Assembly: GCA_913009765.1 (NCBI GenBank)
Contig: CAJVYT010000329.1
Span: 1 to 5,079 of the forward strand
Reading direction: 5' to 3'
DNA length: 5,079 nucleotides
From: an uncultured candidate division Zixibacteria bacterium
Lineage (GTDB): Bacteria > Zixibacteria > MSB-5A5 > GN15 > FEB-12
Both the position numbers and the translations under genes were made by a program. Below are positions 1 through 5,079 of the stretch, piece after piece. Below the pieces are notes generated by a model that was given only the letters and a program-made list of their open reading frames with translations, searched no databases and was not told the origin of the DNA. Position 1 is the first letter of the stretch; every line of letters begins with the position of its first letter.

Positions 1-103
1 GATAAACAGGGGGGGCCTCCTTTTTTCTCAACATCTCCGAGATGTATTGGACAGGTACGTCTTTTTCCCGCGCAAAACTGATGACAACATCAAAAAACTC
101 CAT
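1..103 (-). CDS. TIR-domain-like protein, N-terminal fragment (runs off window)
   Basis: Only the first 34 codons are present; the gene continues past the left edge. Reading from the ATG at 103, the protein opens with MEFFDVVISFAREKD and continues with an amphipathic stretch, YISEMLRKKEAPPVY. The pattern hydrophobic-F-D-V-hydrophobic-I-S-F-A-x-E-x-D, then a helix and a second strand, matches beta-1 (box 1), alpha-A and beta-B of bacterial TIR domains, whose usual form is FDVALSFAGEDR...VFYD. Bacterial TIR domains often cleave NAD+ and act as effectors in anti-phage systems; that role is family knowledge, and the catalytic Glu would lie outside the window. The ATG is preferred because box 1 begins within four residues of it. 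No strong ribosome binding site is visible. The gene is divergent from the integrase, about 260 bp away. It could be a non-TIR alpha/beta protein, since 34 residues are little to judge by. Confidence -1.
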   Translation of the reverse strand, partial: MEFFDVVISFAREKDVPVQYISEMLRKKEAPPVY

Positions 104-129
104 GTTGAGGCCGATAAAGAGCCAACACA

Positions 130-158
130 AATGTATTTGAATCAATCCTTCCGATCAA
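130..158 (-). promoter_or_regulatory. Possible promoter for the TIR-like gene
   Basis: On the minus strand TTGATC (153-158) and TACATT (130-135) are separated by exactly 17 bp. Each matches the sigma-70 consensus at four of six positions. The -10 box lies about 27 bp upstream of the proposed ATG at 103, a plausible leader length. The surrounding DNA is A+T-rich, so chance matches are likely. Confidence -1.
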
Positions 159-317
159 ACAACCTCATTTCTTTTCTCCTGAACGTAGAGAGAAACACTT
201 TGCAAAATATTTATCACGGTGTTTTTATAGGTTATAAACAACCCCCATAGGACTTCATACTCTTCCCGATGAGGCCCGCAGCTCAGTCCAACAACATTTT
301 ATCAATCATCCCGCTCC

Positions 318-348
318 ACCGGCCGAACTTTGGATAAAGTTCGGCGGT
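318..348. repeat. Stable hairpin upstream of the integrase
   Basis: ACCG-g-CCGAACTTT (318-331) and AAAGTTCGG-CGGT (336-348) pair over 13 bp with one bulged G and a 4-nt loop. No T-run follows on the plus strand, so it is not a standard terminator in that direction. It ends 11 bp before the first possible integrase ATG and could lower its translation or be a relic of a recombination site. The rest of 104-359 holds no gene that I can support, only an A+T-rich stretch around 195-240. Confidence -1.
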
Positions 349-359
349 TCCGGGAATAG

Positions 360-1319
360 ATGAGCTTGGCTGGGATTTTCTGGGCGGGACGGATGATAAA
401 ACGCTCTTGGTTCAAGGACATGCTTCCAATTCCAGAAAATGTATTAACCCAATTCAATAATGTCTTGCAACAACGGGCAATTCATGAATCATTCCGCCCT
501 CATTATAGAAAATGGCTACGATATTTTCTCGATTTCCGTAGAAAATATCCACCTCCGGATACCAAATCGGAACAGATTCGCTTATTCATCAAAAAGTTGC
601 AGTCCAAAAAGCAAACTCCGCAACAATGCACGCAGGCGGCACATGCGCTTTCTCTTTTTTTCGAATCGCAGCAGCCAGAAAAATTCTCTCATCCAGCGAT
701 TACTCAGGTAAAACCACGTCCACATACTCTCCTGTCGAACCAGCCACTCAAAGCGCGAAATACCAAGGACACTGTTGCCAATGTCATAAGGGTCTCAACT
801 CATCCGGCAACAGCTATTGCAGAACCGTCCTCTTCATTTGGATCATCAGGTGGAAAAAAACGTTATAACGGATGGCGCTGTCTGGAAAAATCGAAGTCAC
901 CTGAAGTAGTGAGCGAACTCCATGACAAGGACCTGGCGGCAGGCTATGCGGGAGTATTTCTTGTCGATTCACTCGAAAAGAAGTATCCGGCCGCTGCCAA
1001 AGATTTCATCTGGCAATGGTTTTTTCCACAAAAGGAACTTACACTGATACCGGGCACAAAAGAACGTAGACGATATCATCTGCATGAATCGCAGGTTCAG
1101 GGGGTGTTGAAAAAAGCCGCAAGAAAAGCAAAACTCACTAAACGCGTCAAATCGCATACTTTTCGGCACAGTTTTGCCACGCACCTTCTCCAGGCTAATT
1201 ACGACATCCGGACGATCCAGACAATGCTCGGCCATGCCGATGTAAGAACAACGATGATTTATACCCACTGTGTACCGAGTAAAACCGCGAAGGAAGCAAA
1301 AAGCCCCCTGGATTTCTGA
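360..1319 (+). CDS. intI: Integron integrase IntI, internally deleted and probably inactive
   Basis: Tyrosine recombinase of the integron family, which normally moves gene cassettes between attI and attC sites. Residues 21-105 form the N-terminal domain of the long IntI forms (IPENVL...[12 protein letters not shown]). Residues 187-224 ([14 protein letters not shown]...WQWFFPQ) are the IntI-specific insert that binds extrahelical attC bases. The C-terminal part keeps HTFRH (H266, R269), LGH (H292) and the nucleophile Y301 in MIYTH, ending AKSPLDF. Between about 110 and 186 there is only a low-complexity linker. The core-binding domain with RHYS-type motifs, the GLR box with the first catalytic Arg and the beta-hairpin Lys are absent. 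Long IntI proteins usually have about 450-470 residues; this one has 319 and the frame is kept. Integration activity is therefore unlikely. The true start may be the ATG at 393 or 420, since homology begins near MLPIPENV; 360 is the longest choice and has a weak GGGA four bases upstream. No LexA-like box was seen. Confidence -1.
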   Translation: MSLAGIFWAGRMIKRSWFKDMLPIPENVLTQFNNVLQQRAIHESFRPHYRKWLRYFLDFRRKYPPPDTKSEQIRLFIKKLQSKKQTPQQCTQAAHALSLFFESQQPEKFSHPAITQVKPRPHTLLSNQPLKARNTKDTVANVIRVSTHPATAIAEPSSSFGSSGGKKRYNGWRCLEKSKSPEVVSELHDKDLAAGYAGVFLVDSLEKKYPAAAKDFIWQWFFPQKELTLIPGTKERRRYHLHESQVQGVLKKAARKAKLTKRVKSHTFRHSFATHLLQANYDIRTIQTMLGHADVRTTMIYTHCVPSKTAKEAKSPLDF

Positions 1320-1345
1320 ATCATTTGATACCACACAACACAGAA

Positions 1346-1374
1346 ATGTCAGGCACGTTTTTTGCTTTTATAGA
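1346..1374 (+). promoter_or_regulatory. Weak candidate promoter for the nuclease-HerA operon
   Basis: ATGTCA (1346-1351) and TATAGA (1369-1374) are 17 bp apart, each with four of six matches to sigma-70 boxes, just after the integrase stop and 25 bp before the preferred nuclease ATG. A second reading of the -10 is GATAAT at 1373-1378 without a good -35. The pair may instead be read from a promoter upstream of the integrase. Confidence -1.
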
Positions 1375-1399
1375 TAATACCTTGTTCGATTCTCAATAT

Positions 1400-2638
1400 A
1401 TGACAGAAACAATAAACAATAGAGAAGCCTCAGCCTCTATACGAGGCTATATTTATCAGTTTGATGCCACTATCAAGAAAATATTGGCCTCAGACGACGC
1501 AGATTCATGCACTGTCGAAGATGTTGAAGATTTCGACATTCATTCGCATGATTTGGCATCCTATTTTCAGTGTAAATACTATGCAGCCCAGAAATTGACT
1601 GCATCGGTACTAAGAGATGCAATTCTACCAATGGTAGAAAATTATGTTGGTCTGACACTGAGTGAGAGGGGCAACAAACGATATTTCCTTTATGGCCATT
1701 TCAAAGAATCATCTTATGCAAGCACTGACATTACACTTGATACCCTCAAAACCATTTTAATACGTAGAGAAAAATTGCAGGAAGAATCTGGAGAAATATC
1801 TTACCAATCTATTAACATACAAGATGAAATCGGTGCTTCAGATGCTGACTTAGAGGGGTTCGTTCTTCAATTCACCCTCGAACTCTGTTCTGAATATGAA
1901 GAACATAAAAATACAGTTATTGGTGATTTAGCCTCTAATCTAAATGTATCCCAGTTTGAAGCTGATAATTATATATATCCTTCAGCTCTTACCCTTATTT
2001 CAACGCTTGCCTGCAAAGAATCAGTCGAAGGTCGAACAATAACGAAAGAAGCGTTCCTGCAGAAAGTTAAACCGAATCAAGCATTATATAGTTTGTGGTC
2101 TCTCCGAGAAAAGAGCCAAAGAGCCTATTGTCTGGTAATGAGATCAAGGTATTTTAGCAAAGTAAACATTGAATCTGAGGCGAGATTTTTTATTCTTGAT
2201 TTGCCAGTTGGTACTTCCGAAGCAGAAATACTGCAAACATTACGTGTGATTCGTAGAAAATGGAGTTGCCACATGGTTCGGAGGAAGCCCGACAGAGACA
2301 GGTATTCTCCTTATGTATTTCTAAGAAAAACCACTCCTGACCAACTAGCAAATATTAAAAGAATTTTACTCGAAGAAGGTTGTGTATTCCTTGACGGATA
2401 TCCCTTCCTGGGCGCTGACTTTTCCATATCCTCAATTAGTACGCCGCAGACATATCAAAACAAAATATCCTTAAGATTTCTCAACAGCAAAGATGATTTA
2501 CTAAGCTGCCTTAACGCATTAAATCAACCAATGTCTATTTATCAGTTTTTCGTTGAGAAACCTTTGACCATTGAAGAAGAAATTACTCAGGTTTGCATTC
2601 CAATAACATCCCTATCCATGATCACAGATATAGCGTAG
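1400..2638 (+). CDS. DUF4297-like PD-(D/E)xK nuclease partner of HerA
   Basis: Predicted DNA nuclease subunit of a HerA-type anti-phage pair, 412 residues from this start. The N-terminal part carries REASASIRGYIYQF (residues 9-21), the Gly-Tyr-x-Tyr-Gln signature seen at the start of DUF4297/Cap4-like endonuclease domains. It is followed by an acidic block VEDVEDFD (about 39-46) and the strand SYFQCKYY with Q57 and K59. Together these fit the E...D...QxK active-site order of the PD-(D/E)xK fold. Residues from about 190 on are not recognised; they should hold the HerA-binding or sensor part. The frame is open from a TTG at 1325, and there is an ATG at 1346. I chose the ATG at 1400 because family-like sequence begins eight residues later; none of the starts has a good ribosome binding site. 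The stop overlaps the ribosome binding site of herA. The nuclease call rests on motifs and context and is fairly secure; the exact family is less so. Confidence -1.
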   Translation: MTETINNREASASIRGYIYQFDATIKKILASDDADSCTVEDVEDFDIHSHDLASYFQCKYYAAQKLTASVLRDAILPMVENYVGLTLSERGNKRYFLYGHFKESSYASTDITLDTLKTILIRREKLQEESGEISYQSINIQDEIGASDADLEGFVLQFTLELCSEYEEHKNTVIGDLASNLNVSQFEADNYIYPSALTLISTLACKESVEGRTITKEAFLQKVKPNQALYSLWSLREKSQRAYCLVMRSRYFSKVNIESEARFFILDLPVGTSEAEILQTLRVIRRKWSCHMVRRKPDRDRYSPYVFLRKTTPDQLANIKRILLEEGCVFLDGYPFLGADFSISSISTPQTYQNKISLRFLNSKDDLLSCLNALNQPMSIYQFFVEKPLTIEEEITQVCIPITSLSMITDIA

Positions 2639-2642
2639 GAGG
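2637..2642 (+). promoter_or_regulatory. Ribosome binding site of herA, overlapping the nuclease stop
   Basis: AGGAGG is a full Shine-Dalgarno match placed 7 nt before the ATG at 2650. Its first two bases are part of the TAG stop (2636-2638) of the nuclease gene. This fixes the herA start and implies translational coupling. The nuclease gene itself has no comparable site, which may give more HerA than nuclease. Confidence -1.
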
Positions 2643-2649
2643 CTAAAGT

Positions 2650-4383
2650 ATGGAAACAGACAATCAAGATGTAAACGCTGAAGTAATTGCGGTTTACCCA
2701 GATCGAGTAAGAATATCGGTCGATGACCTTGCCTCTTTTAAACTCGCAGAAGAGAGCCTGCGAGTAGGTTCTTATTTGAAAATATCTGACAATGAAAACG
2801 TTGCACTTATCTGTATTATTGAGAGTTTTTCAATTGAGATGAAAGAAAAAGCAGACACTAGTCCTGAACGAAAATATATGATAGACGCTTATCCTTTAGG
2901 GACGCTACAAGGTGGAAAGTTTAAAAGAGGTGGAGATGCTCTAGCAATACCACCGAAGAAGGTTTTGCCAGCAACTAAAGAAGAAGTCGATGCTATTTAT
3001 AGCAATGCTTTTGAAGAAGGGAAGAGATTCTGTTTTTCTCGATTGAGTAAACAGCGGGATATAAAAGTACCTGTGCATGGGGATAGATTTTTTAACAAGC
3101 ATATTGCGATAGTAGGTGCCACCGGGTCAGGTAAGTCCCATACCGTTGCAACAATTTTACAAGAGGCAATTGCTGCAAAGAATGGAGATTATGCAGGTTT
3201 GAACAATTCACACATTGTGGTTTTCGATATTCATTCTGAATATCAATCAGCGTTTCCTGATGCAAATGTTCTAGGGGTTGAAGATCTAATGCTACCGTAT
3301 TGGCTTCTTAACGAAGAGGAGATGGAAGAAATATTCTTAGAATCAGGAGATCATAATAATTACAACCAAGAATCTTTGTTAAGGACGGTCGTTACCCTAT
3401 GTAAGGAAAAGGACAATCCTGGTGAGGGAAAAGTCTATTTCGACAGCCCTCTTAAATATAATGTTCAAGATTTTGTGAATTGTCTAATGAATTTGACTCG
3501 GGAAACTAAAGATGCCGACAATCCCCTTCATATTATCACCAAATCAGGAGAGAATACTTTTGAGAACGATGACAAGAAATTCATCTATTATTGTGATGAA
3601 TTACTCGAATTTGAACCATTAAAACGATCAAAAATAAACAAAGGGGCATATGCTGATGGAAGTATTGATAAATTTGTACGACGCTTAGCTTCTAAAATCA
3701 ATAATCCCCGGCTTAAATTTATTTTTGGAAAGGAATCAACAGGGTTATCACTTGAAAACGTTATTAGCCAGCTATTGGGATATAAAACCGATGCTAAATC
3801 CAACATAACAATACTCGATCTAAGCGGCATACCATTTGAAGTACTAAGTATTACTGTCTCTCTCATTACCCGGTTGTTATTTGACTATAGCTACTATTTT
3901 AGACGTTCAAAGAATACATGTGACACACCTCTCCTGTTAGTTTACGAAGAGGCCCACAAGTATGCGCCAAGGAGTGGGCTTGCTCGCTTCAAAGCTTCGT
4001 TATCCGCAATTGAGAGAATTGCCAAAGAGGGAAGGAAATATGGAGTAAGTTTACTTATAGCTAGTCAACGGCCATCGGAAATTTCCGAAACAATATTTTC
4101 TCAGTGTAGCAACTTCCTTGCGATGAGACTGACAAATCCTGATGATCAAAGCTATGTCAGGAGGTTGTTGCCTGATACCCTTGGGAACATCACTGAAGGG
4201 TTACCTTCTCTTGAGGCAGGAGAAGCACTTCTCATTGGTGAGGCCACTATTATGCCATGTGTTGTCTATGTGACCCCTTGTGAACCAGAGCCGTCTTCAA
4301 GTGATATCCCCTATCTTGATATATGGAAAGACGAATGGCGATCGGTGAACTTTGAAGGAATCGCATCAGAATGGAAAAAATAA
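2650..4383 (+). CDS. herA: HerA-family hexameric DNA translocase/ATPase
   Basis: FtsK/HerA-superfamily ATPase of 577 residues, a normal full length. Residues about 8-62 resemble the HAS-barrel that precedes HerA ATPase domains. The Walker A motif is GATGSGKS (156-163, K162). The HerA-specific block VVFDIHSEY (190-198) is followed by LPYWLLN (215-221). Walker B is LLLVYEEAHK (428-437, with E433 and E434). A second conserved block, ERIAKEGRKYG...LLIASQRPSEIS (455-479), holds the sensor Gln-Arg pair and likely arginine-finger candidates. The C-terminus PYLDIWKDEW (554-563) resembles the HerA tail that packs over the neighbouring subunit. In archaea HerA works with the NurA nuclease in end resection. 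In bacteria stand-alone HerA genes next to a nuclease, Sir2 or DUF4297 gene form anti-phage complexes, usually a HerA hexamer with several effector subunits. The gene follows the nuclease by 11 bp. All ATPase motifs look intact, so the module is likely functional. Confidence -1.
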   Translation: METDNQDVNAEVIAVYPDRVRISVDDLASFKLAEESLRVGSYLKISDNENVALICIIESFSIEMKEKADTSPERKYMIDAYPLGTLQGGKFKRGGDALAIPPKKVLPATKEEVDAIYSNAFEEGKRFCFSRLSKQRDIKVPVHGDRFFNKHIAIVGATGSGKSHTVATILQEAIAAKNGDYAGLNNSHIVVFDIHSEYQSAFPDANVLGVEDLMLPYWLLNEEEMEEIFLESGDHNNYNQESLLRTVVTLCKEKDNPGEGKVYFDSPLKYNVQDFVNCLMNLTRETKDADNPLHIITKSGENTFENDDKKFIYYCDELLEFEPLKRSKINKGAYADGSIDKFVRRLASKINNPRLKFIFGKESTGLSLENVISQLLGYKTDAKSNITILDLSGIPFEVLSITVSLITRLLFDYSYYFRRSKNTCDTPLLLVYEEAHKYAPRSGLARFKASLSAIERIAKEGRKYGVSLLIASQRPSEISETIFSQCSNFLAMRLTNPDDQSYVRRLLPDTLGNITEGLPSLEAGEALLIGEATIMPCVVYVTPCEPEPSSSDIPYLDIWKDEWRSVNFEGIASEWKK

Positions 4384-4395
4384 AATCGAACAAAA

Positions 4396-4461
4396 GCATT
4401 AACGCAGACGGGAAGAAGCGCCGTTCAGTCGGCGTCTAGTTTTTTGGCCCGCTGGTTATGC
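4396..4461 (+). other. attC candidate 1 (cassette recombination site after herA)
   Basis: The two ends fold together: GCAT-t-AAC-g-CAG-a-CGGG (4396-4412) pairs with CCCG-CTG-GTT-ATGC (4448-4461). This gives 14 base pairs with three single unpaired bases, t4400, g4404 and a4408, all on the same arm. One-sided extrahelical bases and a GTTRRRY-like 3' core (GTTATGC, 4455-4461) are hallmarks of attC. The 66-bp size is in the known range. It lies 12 bp after the herA stop, the usual place for a cassette's attC. Cutting would fall between G4455 and T4456. An alternative core, GTTATGT, is at 4467-4473. Confidence -1.
4419..4445 (+). terminator. Possible rho-independent terminator within attC 1
   Basis: CGCCG (4419-4423), a 6-nt loop and CGGCG (4430-4434) form a short GC-rich stem. 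CTAG intervenes before a run of six T (4440-4445). The stem is short and the T-run starts 5 nt late, so termination may be partial. The hairpin is also the apical part of the attC foldback and may serve both purposes. Confidence -1.
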
Positions 4462-4613
4462 AAAACGTTATGTGTGGCAAATTTAGTAAGGCGGTAGAAT
4501 CCGGCTATTGTTTAATGTATTATTGGTGGCAATTGAAAGTTAATCGGCCTTCGGTAAAAAACCAGAGATGGCTGAGAACTATTGAGTGTGATTGGTGGCC
4601 CTGCGGGAAATAG
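4458..4613 (+). CDS. Possible small cassette ORF, unknown function
   Basis: A 51-residue frame starting in the GTTATGC core of attC 1: MQNVMCGKFSKAVES, then a Tyr/Trp-rich stretch and NRPSVKNQRWL...ECDWW, ending at TAG 4611-4613. Start codons placed this close to the recombination point are common in gene cassettes. No ribosome binding site is visible. The same frame stays open past the TAG to TAA 4755-4757 and re-encodes a close copy of the peptide (NRPSVKIQRWL...ECDWW). So the gene may be a broken or read-through version of a two-repeat protein of about 99 codons. Against coding: differences between the two copies do not favour third codon positions. There is no recognised domain. Confidence -1.
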   Translation: MQNVMCGKFSKAVESGYCLMYYWWQLKVNRPSVKNQRWLRTIECDWWPCGK

Positions 4614-4719
4614 TTTAGAGAAGTCTCAAAAAATCTCAAGTATTACCTTAATCGGCCTTCGGTGAAAATCCAGAGATGGCTGCACGTTCTTGAGTGTGAT
4701 TGGTGGCTCCGCAAGAAAT
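4541..4719 (+). repeat. Two-copy direct repeat, 71 bp each, 108-bp period
   Basis: Copies at 4541-4611 and 4649-4719 align without gaps at 59 of 71 positions. Most differences fall in the middle (after GATGGCTG) and near the end. Shared landmarks are TAATCGGCCTTCGGT, CCAGAGATGGCTG and TTGAGTGTGATTGGTGGC. Degenerate echoes of the ATTGGTGGC end occur at 4522-4530 and 4783-4791 (ATCGGTGGT). The period equals 36 codons. Each copy holds a small CCA-GAGA-TGG hairpin, so a structured RNA is also possible. From 4758 to 4851 I see no gene. Confidence -1.
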
Positions 4720-4852
4720 CACAGAGTTTTGGCTTTAGCAGGTGTTTAGAACCGTAAAGTTGTTTGTAAGTTACTGGTATCTATCGGTGGTAATACTGTG
4801 TAAAACCAGGGTGCTCTATAAGGATTAGTGTAAAAAAATAAGGGTAAAAATC

Positions 4853-4975
4853 ACATAACAAGGCGCTTCAAGGGACGCACACTCGCCGCGGAATTTTTAA
4901 GTTTATTGTCGCTCAGCTCTCCCGGCCAAGTCTTTCCATGGCTGGTCAGTGCGCCCCTGAGCTTGAACGATAGGA
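4853..4975 (+). other. attC-like site 2, with altered 3' core
   Basis: ACATAAC (4853-4859) fits the 5' core box. GC-t-TCA-a-GGG-a-CGCAC (4865-4880) pairs with GTGCG-c-CCC-TGA-GC (4949-4962), again with single unpaired bases on the left arm. The middle folds into a hairpin, CCGGCCA (4922-4928) with TGGCTGG (4939-4945, one G-U pair). A length of about 120 bp resembles the long VCR type. The expected last box GTTATGT is instead GATAGGA (4969-4975), so the site is either degenerate or was joined to something unusual at its cut point. Confidence -1.
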
Positions 4976-5022
4976 TGGACCGCTCCGCTCGCAAGCTCGC
5001 TTTACAGCGGTCCATCCTATCG
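4968..5022. repeat. Perfect 17-bp inverted repeat in nested palindromes
   Basis: CGATAGGATGGACCGCT (4968-4984) and its exact reverse complement (5006-5022) flank a 21-nt spacer. Outside them GCTTGAAC (4961-4968) pairs with GTTCAAGC (5032-5039), and CCATGGC (4936-4942) pairs with GCCATGG (5043-5049). There is no transposase and the unit is under 120 bp, so it resembles a miniature palindromic element or a recombination-site derivative. No gene is supported in 4976-5079. Confidence -1.
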
Positions 5023-5048
5023 GGCCGGGCTGTTCAAGCAACGCCATG

Positions 5049-5079
5049 GATAGATTCCGCGCTTCGCGCTCCACCTATC
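5049..5079. repeat. Hairpin at the right edge, related to the 17-bp repeat
   Basis: GATAG (5049-5053) pairs with CTATC (5075-5079), and inside it GCGC (5059-5062) pairs with GCGC (5066-5069) around TTC. Read on the minus strand it begins GATAGGTGGAGCG, close to the GATAGGATGGACCGC of the neighbouring inverted repeat, so both may belong to one palindrome family. It may continue past the window. Confidence -1.

Noticed and set aside
47..250. Plus-strand open frame of 67 codons
   Set aside because: It overlaps the TIR-like gene start on the other strand, has no family resemblance and no ribosome binding site.
312..320. Shared 9-mer CGCTCCACC at 312-320 and 5067-5075 as element ends
   Set aside because: Nine bases with no extension on either side can occur by chance in GC-rich hairpin DNA.
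104..420. LexA-type SOS box upstream of the integrase
   Set aside because: No CTGT-N8-ACAG-like palindrome is present, although many integrases are SOS-controlled.
969..1334. Minus-strand open frame of 121 codons
   Set aside because: It lies opposite the best-conserved part of the integrase; Cys/Phe-rich composition is typical of a shadow frame.
1320..1399. Possible attI or cassette left boundary (GTTCGAT at 1384)
   Set aside because: Only GTT fits the core consensus, and no paired box, stem or second integrase site could be found around it.
3588..3866. Minus-strand open frame of 92 codons inside herA
   Set aside because: It is a shadow of the HerA coding frame with no motif of its own.
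4470..4490. MCGKF start reminiscent of SRAP/YedK proteins (MCGRF)
   Set aside because: The similarity stops after five residues and the rest of the frame has no SRAP motif or length.
4541..4791. CRISPR array
   Set aside because: Only two good repeat copies, 71 bp long and diverged, with a single spacer-like gap; the geometry does not fit CRISPR.
4946..5047. Minus-strand frame of 33 codons across the palindromes
   Set aside because: It is made almost entirely of inverted-repeat sequence and has no ribosome binding site or homology signal.

Overview
The window reads as one end of a chromosomal-type integron whose content is mostly phage-defence-like. The organism cannot be fixed from it. The integrase has the extra N-terminal domain and the AKSPLDF tail typical of integron integrases from environmental chromosomes such as Chlorobi, Desulfobacterota-like and planctomycete genomes; that assignment is an inference. 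The two defence genes look clearly more A+T-rich than the integrase and the right-hand tail, as expected for imported cassette cargo.

Layout from left to right. (1) Positions 1-103, minus strand: the first 34 codons of a gene leaving the window, resembling the start of a TIR domain. (2) Positions 104-359: no gene, an A+T-rich stretch and a stable hairpin. (3) Positions 360-1319, plus strand: an integron integrase that keeps its N-terminal domain, the integron-specific insert and the last four catalytic residues, but has lost in frame the middle of the protein with the first catalytic Arg and the Lys. (4) Positions 1400-4383, plus strand: a tightly coupled two-gene operon of a DUF4297/PD-(D/E)xK-like nuclease and a HerA hexameric ATPase, the architecture of known HerA-nuclease anti-phage pairs. 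(5) Positions 4396-4461: a foldback with single extrahelical bases and GTTATGC at its 3' end, a good attC candidate, with an apical hairpin plus T-run that could be the operon's terminator. (6) Positions 4458-4851: a small cassette with a short possible ORF and a 108-bp-period repeat (36 codons, same frame) broken by one TAG. (7) Positions 4853-4975: a second, longer attC-like site whose last core box is altered exactly at the expected cut point. (8) Positions 4961-5079: nested palindromes, including a perfect 17-bp inverted repeat.

Working model: the integrase is a probably inactive relic, cassettes lie on its 3' side in the same orientation (the reversed layout known for some chromosomal integrons), and the nuclease-HerA pair is a cassette-borne defence module flanked by an attC at least on its right. 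The TIR-like gene on the other side would make this a small defence cluster around a dead integrase. The nuclease-HerA pairing is well supported. The cassette boundaries, especially the left one, are inferred.
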